Below are positions 25,192 through 33,438 of a DNA stretch of 64,000 nucleotides, one piece after another. The notes beneath the pieces were generated by a model, which was given only the letters and a program-made list of their open reading frames with translations, was not told the origin of the DNA and searched no databases. Source of the stretch: an uncultured Candidatus Melainabacteria bacterium (lineage in GTDB: Bacteria > Cyanobacteriota > Vampirovibrionia > Gastranaerophilales > Gastranaerophilaceae). The stretch's first letter is position 1. Every line of letters starts with the position of its first letter. The stretch is taken from assembly GCA_934718275.1 (NCBI GenBank), contig CAKUZD010000002.1, positions 186,001-250,000 of the forward strand. The letters run 5' to 3'. Made by a program: the position numbers and the translations under genes.

Positions 25192-25496
25192 TCTTTTATA
25201 TCTAGTGAAAGCGCCTTAGCACCGGTTACCCACTGTAAATCTTTTCCATCAAACAATATGTATGTTGGTAATCCCCATACACCAGTTTCTAATTCAGGAT
25301 AACTAACTAAATACACTTTATAATTTTGCCATGTTCCTTGGTAATCTAACTCTCCACCTTTATCGAGTTTTGCAAAATTAATAACTTCTTGCGGGATTTG
25401 GTCTTTTGGTTTCATATTTTTACCTTTCGCTATCCCTATTATACCCGATAACAGAATAACTAAACATATTGCAATAGACATTATTTTTTTTCTCAT
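25188..25496 (-). CDS. Small exported or membrane protein, candidate immunity partner
   Basis: The 102-aa protein has an N-terminal hydrophobic segment (IMSIAICLVILLSGIIGIAKG), a signal anchor or signal peptide, and an acidic globular part with PELETGVWGLPTYILFDGK. It is convergent with the papain-toxin gene and shares the TTAA stop overlap. Toxin partners are normally encoded downstream in the same direction, so the opposite orientation is odd. Position alone suggests immunity; no family recognised. Confidence 0.6.
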   Translation of the reverse strand: MRKKIMSIAICLVILLSGIIGIAKGKNMKPKDQIPQEVINFAKLDKGGELDYQGTWQNYKVYLVSYPELETGVWGLPTYILFDGKDLQWVTGAKALSLDIKD

Positions 25497-25573
25497 TCAA
25501 CCCTCTAACTTAGTATAACTCTTTAAAATTCGTTTTCAAGCTCAATGTTACAATATCTCTAAGAGGTATAAAA

Positions 25574-26314
25574 ATGAATGTAACAGCTATTAATTCAATA
25601 TATTTGAATGAGGACACAGGCGGGAAAGGAAGATTTTTTAAGTCTAGGTTTTTGCAAGCGGGGCTTGTAAAGTATCAATTTGGTGTGTGTTTACTTAAAA
25701 AAGAAACGATTGACAAGTTTGTAAATACATTTATCGGGTGTCCTGTGGTTATCAATCATCAGGACGTAACAGACGAGAGCGCGAAAGAACAACGTGTAGG
25801 AGTTATCTCTCGTGTGTATTTTGAGCCTTCTGACGCGTGGTTTTGGTGTGAGGGTGTACTTTTTGATAACGAAGCAATAGACCTTGTGCAAAAGGGCTAT
25901 ACAGTGTCATGCCAATATGAAATTACAGAGTATTCAGACAATCCTGACGGAGAACTACACAACGGCAACCCGTATGACAAAGAGATTTTGGATGGTAGAT
26001 TTGAACACCTCGCAATTGTAGATAGCCCACGTTATGAAGATGCAATTATTGCGGTTAATTCAAAAACAAACAAATATCAACCAATCATTGATTATATAGA
26101 AAATTACAACACAGGAGGAATTATGGACAAAGAAACAAGAAATGTCTTTGAAAAACTTATTTCGGCATTGAAAGCAAAAAATGAAGCTGATGATGAGAAA
26201 GAAAAAGACAAAGAAAAAGACGACGCAATAAAAACAGTAAAATATAAGGAGGGGGCTGCTTGTCAAAACAGATTGTATTACGCCATTTTTTATTGTTATA
26301 GCACTAGCTTATAA
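25574..26314 (+). pseudogene. Truncated phage DUF2213-type prohead protease
   Basis: The 246-aa frame matches phage DUF2213 proteins, putative capsid maturation proteases: INSIYLNEDTGGKGRFFKSR, GCPVVINHQDVT, RVGVISRVYFEPSDAWFWCEG, GYTVSCQYEIT, then DGRFEHLAIVDSPRYEDAIIAVNS. A lysine/aspartate-rich scaffold-like segment starts about residue 195. The last 20 residues (from GAACQNRLYY) look unrelated, so the 3' end has been replaced and the gene stops about 24 bp before lipA. In intact phages this gene follows the MuF gene, so 24.2-26.3 kb is one prophage remnant. Confidence 0.7.
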
Positions 26315-26337
26315 AAATAATTTTAGGTAAATTTATT

Positions 26338-27180
26338 CTAAATCAATTCTGCAGCTCTATAAGAACTTCTTACCAAAGGGCCGATTTGGTAATTTTTTAT
26401 TCCAACTTTTTTAGCCATAGTTCTTAATTTATCATATTCTTCCGGAGTGTAATATTTTGCGACTTCAAAATGTTGTTTTGATGGTTGAATATATTGACCA
26501 ATCGTAACAATATCGCAGCCAACATTTTTTAAATCAACAAGAGTTTGTTCAATTTGTTCAAAAGTTTCTCCAAGCCCTATAATAAGCCCTGATTTGGTCA
26601 AAATATCGCTATTATCTTTGACGTATTTCAAAATATCAAGAGAGCGTTCATAATTGCCTTGGGCACGAACAGTCTTAAAAATATCCTTTACCGCTTCGAT
26701 GTTGTGGTTAAATACATTCGGATGAGCTTTTATGATTATATCCAGGCAAGATGTATTTCCTTTGAAATCAGGAGTTAAAATTTCGATTTTGGTATCAGGG
26801 CATAGTTTTCTTATTTCATAAATACAATTTGCAAAATGTTCAGCTCCTCCATCCGGCAAATCATCACGAGTCACAGAGGTGATGACAGTATATTTTAATC
26901 CTAATGCGTTAACTGCTTCTGCTATATGTTTCGGTTCTTCAGTATCCAAGGGTTCCGGTTTTGCGCAAGAAATGTTGCAATATTTACAGTTTCTGGTACA
27001 CTCATTACCCATAATTAAAAAAGTTGCTGTATTTTTTGTATAACATTCATTTTTGTTTGGGCAGCGAGCATTTTCGCAAACAGTGTTTAAACATTTTGTT
27101 TTTAAAATTTTTCTAACGGTACGAGTTTTGTCAGTATCTATAATTGGTCTTTTTAAATAATCAGGTAATCTTTTATGCAT
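26338..27180 (-). CDS. lipA: Lipoyl synthase
   Basis: This 280-aa radical-SAM enzyme inserts two sulfurs into octanoyl groups to make lipoate. The auxiliary cluster motif CLNTVCENARCPNKNEC (C-x4-C-x5-C) and the radical-SAM motif CTRNCKYC are both intact, as are TSVTRDDLPDGGA, GLIIGLGET and the C-terminal RSSYRAAE with the Ser ligand. A TATAAT box (27188-27193 on the plus strand) lies 7 nt before the ATG. It marks the right boundary of the accessory island. Confidence 0.97.
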   Translation of the reverse strand: MHKRLPDYLKRPIIDTDKTRTVRKILKTKCLNTVCENARCPNKNECYTKNTATFLIMGNECTRNCKYCNISCAKPEPLDTEEPKHIAEAVNALGLKYTVITSVTRDDLPDGGAEHFANCIYEIRKLCPDTKIEILTPDFKGNTSCLDIIIKAHPNVFNHNIEAVKDIFKTVRAQGNYERSLDILKYVKDNSDILTKSGLIIGLGETFEQIEQTLVDLKNVGCDIVTIGQYIQPSKQHFEVAKYYTPEEYDKLRTMAKKVGIKNYQIGPLVRSSYRAAELI

Positions 27181-27204
27181 ATTTAATATTATATAGCAAA
27201 AATA

Positions 27205-27256
27205 TTGATTTTCATGACTTAAAACGGTATAATGTAATTAATATACGTAGTACTAC
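27205..27256 (+). promoter_or_regulatory. Promoter of small envelope protein gene
   Basis: TTGATT (27205-27210) and TATAAT (27228-27233) are 17 bp apart. A perfect palindrome GTAGTACTAC lies at 27247-27256 in the leader, a possible operator. The lipA promoter runs the other way from the same interval. Confidence 0.65.
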
Positions 27257-27277
27257 ATAAAAAGAAAGTGCAAATTT

Positions 27278-27520
27278 ATGAAAAAATTAATGACAATTTT
27301 ATGCTTATTGTGTTTTGCGGGATGTGCATACGCAGAAGTTTATGAAATTCCGGGGTCTAGAGTTGAAACAACTACTGAAGTTCAAGTATCACAAGATGGC
27401 ACTAAGCAAGTTGGGGATACAAAAGTTAAAAGAAAGAGACTTTTTAGGCGCAGAGACCAAAACCCGACAAACACATATTGGAATTTTGGTAAAGTTCCGT
27501 TTTGGACAGGTTCTATTTAG
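27278..27520 (+). CDS. Small exported protein
   Basis: The 80-aa product has a clear signal peptide (MKKLMTILCLLCFAGCAYAE). FAGC may be a lipobox, or cleavage may fall after AYA. The mature part is short, with a basic patch KVKRKRLFRRRDQ and an aromatic end. No family recognised. It is flanked by its own promoter and a strong terminator, so it is monocistronic. Confidence 0.7.
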   Translation: MKKLMTILCLLCFAGCAYAEVYEIPGSRVETTTEVQVSQDGTKQVGDTKVKRKRLFRRRDQNPTNTYWNFGKVPFWTGSI

Positions 27521-27534
27521 AACTTAACAAGGTT

Positions 27535-27572
27535 AAAAAGCATTATTTCTAATTATGGAAATAATGCTTTTT
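27535..27572. terminator. Bidirectional terminator
   Basis: A perfect 15-bp stem AAAAAGCATTATTTC/GAAATAATGCTTTTT with an 8-nt loop. It lies between the small exported protein gene and the convergent HTH gene. Confidence 0.9.
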
Positions 27573-27578
27573 GTTATA

Positions 27579-28424
27579 TTAATATTTTGGCTGGTCTTTA
27601 AATTGCTCCATTTTGGGACTAATTTTGTTGTTGATAATGTTTTTTATATGTTCAGATGTTAGCCAAAAGTGTTCTTCAAGTTCGTTCAAGGTACGATTTT
27701 GGAATGTTAATAACTCAGCAAGCATACATTCTCTGCGAGTTAAACCTGAATTGTGAATTTGATGAAATTTATAATTCTGGTCTTCAAACTCATTTATGTT
27801 AGCATCTGTTTTGGCTATATATTTCCCGTCATTTTCTATTGTGCTGAGCGGAACTTGGACTTGTTTTTCAGATTTAACTTTTAAGCTTTTTTGTTTTAAT
27901 CTATTTACATATCCATAAAAGTCAAAATTTTTATTTTTAGCATTTCTATTTGCGGTGTTCACAAAACTTAGTCGTAAATTTTGCAATAAATCCTCATAAG
28001 GTTCATTCTTGTTTAATTTAGATTGTTCTTTTGCTATTTTTTGTAAAACTTTATCAACCACTTCAAAAGCTTTATTTTTTTCTTTTGCATTGTTTGATAA
28101 AAAGAATGTTTTAACAGCTTTAATAAATTTTCTATTTTTAGGAATTGCATCAGGGAGGTAATCCCTAAAGAATTTTTGTATAAAATATCTGCTTACACCC
28201 AATTGTTTTGCAATTTCGATTTGAGTTGCACCGGCACTTCTTAATGTTGCAATTTCATCTATTTTGCTATGTAACAATTGCATATAAGTGTTTGCGCCCT
28301 GACTCTTATCCTGTTTTTTAATATATTTAATTCCTTGCAATTTAAAATTTTGGGTTGTTTGCAATATACTACTTGGGGCAGAATGATTGCCTTTTTTTAC
28401 TATAAAATTTAAATTTACAGGCAT
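27579..28424 (-). CDS. Unknown protein with two HTH-like segments
   Basis: The 281-aa protein has one helix-turn-helix near residues 55-90 (IDEIATLRSAGATQIEIAKQ then LGVSRYFIQKFFRD), like resolvase or recombinase-associated HTHs. A second segment near the C-terminus (GLTRRECMLAELLTFQNRTL then NELEEHF) resembles a sigma-factor region-4-like HTH. The middle is lysine-rich and helical. It is probably a DNA-binding regulator, but no family is recognised. A GGAAG ribosome binding site precedes the ATG. Confidence 0.6.
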   Translation of the reverse strand: MPVNLNFIVKKGNHSAPSSILQTTQNFKLQGIKYIKKQDKSQGANTYMQLLHSKIDEIATLRSAGATQIEIAKQLGVSRYFIQKFFRDYLPDAIPKNRKFIKAVKTFFLSNNAKEKNKAFEVVDKVLQKIAKEQSKLNKNEPYEDLLQNLRLSFVNTANRNAKNKNFDFYGYVNRLKQKSLKVKSEKQVQVPLSTIENDGKYIAKTDANINEFEDQNYKFHQIHNSGLTRRECMLAELLTFQNRTLNELEEHFWLTSEHIKNIINNKISPKMEQFKDQPKY

Positions 28425-28501
28425 AATACAGCTTCCTTTCTAATTATTTAGAAGTTCGTAAATTAATATTCTTGTCAGTATATTAATAAAGTTTTACAAT
28501 A

Positions 28502-29749
28502 TTATCTAAACAAACACTCAAAAATACCTTCTGAGTATGTTGGATGTGCAAAACAAACTTTTTTCAAATCTTCAATTCCTATATCATTTTGCATAGCGAT
28601 TGTTATTTCTTGAATTAAGGCTGCTGCTTCTTTCGAAACAATATGAGCACCAACGATTTTCCCCTCTTGAGAAAGTATTTTAATAAATCCTTCTGTGCAG
28701 TTATCACAATGAGACTTTCCTAAAGCTGAAATAAGTATATTGGATTTGTGGTAACTTCCGGCTTCTAAATCTTGTTCTCGTTTTCCAACCCAAGCAATTT
28801 CAGGATTACCATAAACGATAGCCGGTACAAGTGTTTCGTTAAATTCAATTTTGGCAACTTCTTTGATTGCTTGTTTTACAGCAAAATGTGCCAATTGAAT
28901 TTTTCCACATGCATCACCTATGCAAGTATTGCAGTTTTCAATAGGTTGTGGAATTCTTCCTGTTGCTAAAAGAATAAGTTCCGGAGTTAAAATTTCTCCT
29001 GTTTTTAAAATCACACTGTTGTTTTCAATTTTATCAACTCCGTTTGAAGTGTAAAATTTTATTTTTTTAGCTTTAAAAATACGTTCAACTCTTTTTGATA
29101 CTTCGATATCCGCTAATGGTAAAAGATGTTCTGCCATTTCTACGATTGTGACGTCTACATCAAATGCTGATAAAATTCTGGCCCATTCTGTTCCTATTGC
29201 TCCCGAACCTATTATTACAATACTTTTAGGTAGAGTTTTCATATTTAAGATATCGTCAGAAGAAAGTATGAATTTATGGTCAAATCTTAAGCCATCAAAA
29301 TCACGTGGTTTTGAGCCTGTTGCGACAATTATTCTTTTACATTCAAATATTTCACCATTTGCTATTATATTCTCTTGTTCGTTAGAAGAATGAGCTGGCC
29401 GGATAGTTGCTTCCGCGTTAATAACAACAACTCCTGCGTTTTTCAATGAAAGTTCCAATGACTTTCTTAATTTTTCGATTACTTTGTCTTTTCTTTCAAC
29501 AATTTTTGAATAATCAAAAGACAGATTTTCGGCAGAAATTCCAATATCAGAAGCTGATTTCATTTCATTATAAAGTTCTGCGGAATGTAATATTGTTTTT
29601 GTTGGTATACAGCCTCTATTTAAGCAAACCCCGCCAACTTTATCTTTTTCAAACAAAATAACAGAAAGCCCCTCAGCTCTTGCTTGAAAAGCAGCAGTGT
29701 AACCGGCAGGCCCGCCACCTATTATGCCTAAATCAAATTGTTGTGCCAT
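28502..29749 (-). CDS. Dihydrolipoyl dehydrogenase-like flavoprotein, short
   Basis: At 415 aa it is about 40 residues below the usual 450-470. The FAD site GIIGGGPAGY, redox pair GGVCLNRGCIPTK, NAD site IIGSGAIGTEWA and the partner-subunit active site AHPTYSE are all present. The shortfall is local: after LLATGRIPQPIEN the chain jumps almost directly to CIGDACGKIQLAHF. The segment that normally precedes the second FAD-contacting IGD motif is missing, so this is an in-frame deletion. Function may be retained or altered. It sits between lipA and alr but is separated from lipA by two unrelated genes. Confidence 0.85.
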   Translation of the reverse strand: MAQQFDLGIIGGGPAGYTAAFQARAEGLSVILFEKDKVGGVCLNRGCIPTKTILHSAELYNEMKSASDIGISAENLSFDYSKIVERKDKVIEKLRKSLELSLKNAGVVVINAEATIRPAHSSNEQENIIANGEIFECKRIIVATGSKPRDFDGLRFDHKFILSSDDILNMKTLPKSIVIIGSGAIGTEWARILSAFDVDVTIVEMAEHLLPLADIEVSKRVERIFKAKKIKFYTSNGVDKIENNSVILKTGEILTPELILLATGRIPQPIENCNTCIGDACGKIQLAHFAVKQAIKEVAKIEFNETLVPAIVYGNPEIAWVGKREQDLEAGSYHKSNILISALGKSHCDNCTEGFIKILSQEGKIVGAHIVSKEAAALIQEITIAMQNDIGIEDLKKVCFAHPTYSEGIFECLFR

Positions 29750-29801
29750 AATTTATTAATACCTCGTTTTCTGATAAGAGAAAGCACTTTATCCTAATAA
29801 T

Positions 29802-30926
29802 TTATCTCGTGTATACTCTAGGTAATCTGACTTTTAAACGGCAAGTTAATTCGTAATTGATTGTACCTAAAATATCAGCCCATTTATCAATAGAATGTTT
29901 TTCATCTAATAATGTTATGACATCTCCGAGTTGAGCTTCAATGCCTGTTATATCAAACATCATTTGGTCCATTGTAATGTTTCCGATTTGTGGAACTTCT
30001 TTCCCGTTCAAAACTCCGTATATTTGGTTGGAAAGTCCTCTGGGAACTCCGTCTGCATAGCCTAAAGGAACTGTTGCAATTTTTCTTGTCCCGTGTGCGG
30101 TAAACGTATGTCCATAGCTTACGCCTTCACCATCTTTGGCATCATGTATATTAACTATTCTTGCTTTTAAAGATAATACAGGTTTTAAATCCGGTTTGCG
30201 CACTTCTCCATCACTCGGCAAATCCGGATAAAGTCCGTAAATTCCAATTCCTGCACGTCTCATATTGGAATTTGGAACATCATAACACATTGCTCCTGCA
30301 GTATTTAAAATATGAAGTAGTAAGCCATCTGTATTGATTTGAGAAATAACTTTATTCCATCTATCAATCTGAATTTGTGTTTTTTCTCTGATTTCGGCAT
30401 TTGCAAGATGGGTGAATATTCCTCTAAAATCGAGATAATTCGCATTTCTGACTTCATTTATAAATTCTACTGCATTATCAACAGACACTCCAATCCTGTT
30501 CATCCCTGTGTCGAGTTTAACATGGACTTTAGGTTTTATACCTGTTCTTTTATAAGCTTGTAAACAAGCTTCAAGATGCTCTTTTGAAAAAATTGCGATT
30601 GTTATGTCTGATTTTACGGCAGTTTCAACTGCCCAAACAGGGACAGCACCCAATACAAGAATTTCACAATTAATTTTTGCTTGTCTTAAATCCACACCTT
30701 CGTCAATCGAGGCAACTCCAAGCATATCTGCTCCGGAAGCTAAAAGGGTTGGTGCAATCATTACGGATCCATGCCCATAAGCATCAGCTTTTACAACTGC
30801 CAAAAGTTTTACATCTTTGGGAGTGTTTTTTCTTATTGCACGCATATTATGTGAAATATTTTCTAAATTAATTTCTACCCAACTGTCTCTATGGATATTT
30901 ATATTTGTTTGTCTAACGTTTTTCAT
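29802..30926 (-). CDS. alr: Alanine racemase
   Basis: The 374-aa PLP enzyme makes D-alanine for peptidoglycan. The PLP lysine motif AVVKADAYGHG, the substrate region VKLDTGMNRIG, and the catalytic Tyr in EGVSYGHTFTAHG are visible. TATACT lies close upstream of the ATG (9 nt) and no strong ribosome binding site is seen. Confidence 0.96.
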   Translation of the reverse strand: MKNVRQTNINIHRDSWVEINLENISHNMRAIRKNTPKDVKLLAVVKADAYGHGSVMIAPTLLASGADMLGVASIDEGVDLRQAKINCEILVLGAVPVWAVETAVKSDITIAIFSKEHLEACLQAYKRTGIKPKVHVKLDTGMNRIGVSVDNAVEFINEVRNANYLDFRGIFTHLANAEIREKTQIQIDRWNKVISQINTDGLLLHILNTAGAMCYDVPNSNMRRAGIGIYGLYPDLPSDGEVRKPDLKPVLSLKARIVNIHDAKDGEGVSYGHTFTAHGTRKIATVPLGYADGVPRGLSNQIYGVLNGKEVPQIGNITMDQMMFDITGIEAQLGDVITLLDEKHSIDKWADILGTINYELTCRLKVRLPRVYTR

Positions 30927-31047
30927 AGTAAATTCAGTATAGTACCAAAAGTTAGCTGTGGCAAGAAAAATTTTAATATAATTTTTATATCTTGGAAAAA
31001 TTTATGATGTAATATAAAAATATGGATTATGAATAGAGGAGAAAAAT

Positions 31048-31365
31048 ATGAGTGTATTTGAAGCCGGAATGATGGTATGTTTTGGAATTAGTTGGCCTGT
31101 AGCAGCTCTAAAAACCTATAAATGTAAATGTGTACATGGGAAAAGTATACATTTTTCTATGTTAATTTTATTAGGTTATATTTGTGGGATTGCACACAAA
31201 GTTCTTGATGATATGGATTGGGTATTTTGGCTGTACATAATGAATACCTTCTTTCTGCTTGTTGATATGTACCTGTATTACTTATATCGAAATAATAAAG
31301 CTCCAATAGAACCTGTCGATGATAATTTTGATGACGAAAAAATTGAAGTTAAAAGTGAGGTATAA
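31048..31365 (+). CDS. Small PQ-loop-like membrane protein
   Basis: The 105-aa protein has three predicted transmembrane helices: FGISWPVAALKTYKCKCVHG, then FSMLILLGYICGIAHKV, then FWLYIMNTFFLLVDMYLYYL, with an acidic tail. The W-P-V and charged loop pattern resembles PQ-loop/SemiSWEET-type proteins, which work as dimers, but the substrate cannot be inferred. A GAGGAG ribosome binding site precedes the start. Confidence 0.65.
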   Translation: MSVFEAGMMVCFGISWPVAALKTYKCKCVHGKSIHFSMLILLGYICGIAHKVLDDMDWVFWLYIMNTFFLLVDMYLYYLYRNNKAPIEPVDDNFDDEKIEVKSEV

Positions 31366-31388
31366 AAACTAAAATAAGATATAAAATT

Positions 31389-31421
31389 AAGTAGGAGGCT
31401 TGTTAATCAAGCCTCCTACTT
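31389..31421. terminator. Bidirectional hairpin terminator
   Basis: A perfect 14-bp stem AAGTAGGAGGCTTG/CAAGCCTCCTACTT with loop TTAAT. It separates the PQ-loop-like gene from convergent cysS. The T run is weak. Confidence 0.8.
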
Positions 31422-31455
31422 GTTATAATTAATTATTAATATGTGTTTATTTTAT

Positions 31456-32829
31456 CTATTTTGCTTCGAATGTTGTACCTTCTTTAGTGTCTTTTAAGAT
31501 TATGTTACATTCGTCTAATGTTATTCTTATTTTATCTGCAATATCCCAATTTTTAGCTTCTCGAGCTTCTTTTCTGTAGGAAATCAGTTCTTCCATTGAT
31601 GAAAATTCTCTCCCTAAAACTGTTGAAACTTTAGCTAAAGCGTTTTTAATTTCTTCTTCACTTAATTGAGGTTTGTCAAATGTAAAACCTAGAACAGTTG
31701 CAAGTTTGAATAGAACCGTGAATGCATCTTTATCATCTTTATTAGCTTTATTGGTTAATTCAAATAAAACAGCAAGGGCTTTGGATGTGTTCAGGTCATC
31801 ATCCATAGCATCAACAAAAGTTTTGTATTCATTTGTTTGAGAAATATCTAAGTTTTCATTGATTTTAGTGCGTTTAGCATTAAGCATTCTTTTTACGCCT
31901 GCTTGTGCAGAGGACAATGCTTCATCAGAAAATTCAACAGGCATTCTGTAATGGTTTGTCAAAATAAAGAAGCGAATAGTATTTGCGTCATATTTTTTTA
32001 GCAAATCGTCTATTGTCAAGAAATTACCTAAAGATTTTGACATTTTTTCTTTGTTTATGGTTACAAAACCGTTGTGAAGCCAATAATTAACAAATTTACA
32101 TCCGTTTGCACATTCTGACTGAGCTATTTCATTTTCGTGGTGAGGAAAAATTAAATCAGCCCCACCTGCATGGATATCAATAGTTTTGCCTAAATATTTG
32201 CGACTCATGGCAGAACATTCTATGTGCCACCCGGGACGTCCTACGCCCCAAGGTGATTTGTATCCAAATTTTTCATCTTTTTTCCATAATGCAAAGTCTA
32301 ACGGATCTTCCTTGTGTTCTCCAACTTCAATTCTTGCACCGCTTTCAAGTTGGTCAATAGGTTGCTTTGAAAGATAGCCGTATTTAGGAAATTTTTTTAC
32401 CCTAAAATATACATCTCCGTCTGCTTCGTAAGCATAGCCCTTAGCAATTAAATCTTTTACAATAGAAATCATTTCTCCAAGAGTTTTAGTTGCAAAAGGT
32501 TCTATGTCAGGTTTTAGAGTATTTAATGCTTTCATAGAATTTTCAAATTGTTTATACCAATATTGAGAAACTTGTTCCGGAGTTTTTCCTTCTTTTTCTG
32601 CTTTTTTAAGGATTTTGTCATCAACATCAGTAACGTTGCGGCAGTATGTAACATCATAGCCTTTAAATTTTAAATACCTGTATAAAACATCCCAAGTTAT
32701 GTAACATCTTGCGTGTCCTAAATGAGCATTATCATAAACAGTTGGGCCGCAAACATACATTTTTACTTTGTTGCCGTCAATTGGTGTAAAATCCTCGACT
32801 TTGTTTGTGTAAGAATTGTGTAATTTCAT
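31456..32829 (-). CDS. cysS: Cysteinyl-tRNA synthetase
   Basis: A class I synthetase with Zn ligand CGPTVYDNAHLGHA (HIGH-type HLGH), CRNVTDVDDKILKKA, WHIECSAMS, HHENEIAQSE and KMSKSLGNF. The start chosen is MKLHNSYT at 32829, eight nt after GAGGTG; five further codons upstream lack such a site. Length is slightly short of typical (457 aa) but the DALR and C-terminal anticodon parts are present. Confidence 0.97.
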   Translation of the reverse strand: MKLHNSYTNKVEDFTPIDGNKVKMYVCGPTVYDNAHLGHARCYITWDVLYRYLKFKGYDVTYCRNVTDVDDKILKKAEKEGKTPEQVSQYWYKQFENSMKALNTLKPDIEPFATKTLGEMISIVKDLIAKGYAYEADGDVYFRVKKFPKYGYLSKQPIDQLESGARIEVGEHKEDPLDFALWKKDEKFGYKSPWGVGRPGWHIECSAMSRKYLGKTIDIHAGGADLIFPHHENEIAQSECANGCKFVNYWLHNGFVTINKEKMSKSLGNFLTIDDLLKKYDANTIRFFILTNHYRMPVEFSDEALSSAQAGVKRMLNAKRTKINENLDISQTNEYKTFVDAMDDDLNTSKALAVLFELTNKANKDDKDAFTVLFKLATVLGFTFDKPQLSEEEIKNALAKVSTVLGREFSSMEELISYRKEAREAKNWDIADKIRITLDECNIILKDTKEGTTFEAK

Positions 32830-32989
32830 ATAAAAGCACCTCATTTAATAATCTTAATTTTATTACAAAAAAAAATAATTGTTAATAAATGTAAATATAA
32901 ATAACAAATATAGCAATTTTGTATATAACAAATATTTATATATTATATACGTGCAATAAATATTATAACAAAGAAAAGGAGATTTAAGC

Positions 32990-33433
32990 ATGGTTGACAA
33001 AGTTAATGGTCCAAGAGGCAAGGGTAATGTTCCTAATGGATATACTAAAATTAAACTTTATGACAAAGCGGCTAAAAAGGTAGAAACATTTTTTGTTCCG
33101 GTTGGTAAGAAGTTTCGTATGAATGGTGTGACCTATGATCCGAGCAAAGGCAAAAATAATGAGCTTGTAATTACAGGCAAAAAAGGTCAAGCAGGTTTTG
33201 ATAATGCCGGAATTGCTCTTGAACACATGGATGTGAATGGAGATGGAAGGATTGACAAAAAAGATACTAGTAACCATTTGGCAGAATCAATTAATAAAAC
33301 CCTGAATAAAAAAGGTTCTGAGTATTATGTCAAATCAAATGATACATTTTCAGATGCCGGTATAATTAATGGTTCCGGCGGTGTTGTTTTCAGCAAAGAT
33401 GGAGAACAACGAATGGAATTTAATATAGAGTAA
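32990..33433 (+). CDS. Unknown protein with an EF-hand-like loop
   Basis: The 147-aa soluble protein is preceded by AAAGGAG. The only recognisable feature is DVNGDGRIDKKD near residue 80, a canonical 12-residue calcium-binding loop of the EF-hand/dockerin type. The N-terminal part (KLYDKAAKKVETFFVPVGKK) looks beta-rich. No signal peptide. No family recognised. Confidence 0.65.
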   Translation: MVDKVNGPRGKGNVPNGYTKIKLYDKAAKKVETFFVPVGKKFRMNGVTYDPSKGKNNELVITGKKGQAGFDNAGIALEHMDVNGDGRIDKKDTSNHLAESINKTLNKKGSEYYVKSNDTFSDAGIINGSGGVVFSKDGEQRMEFNIE

Positions 33434-33438
33434 ATACT

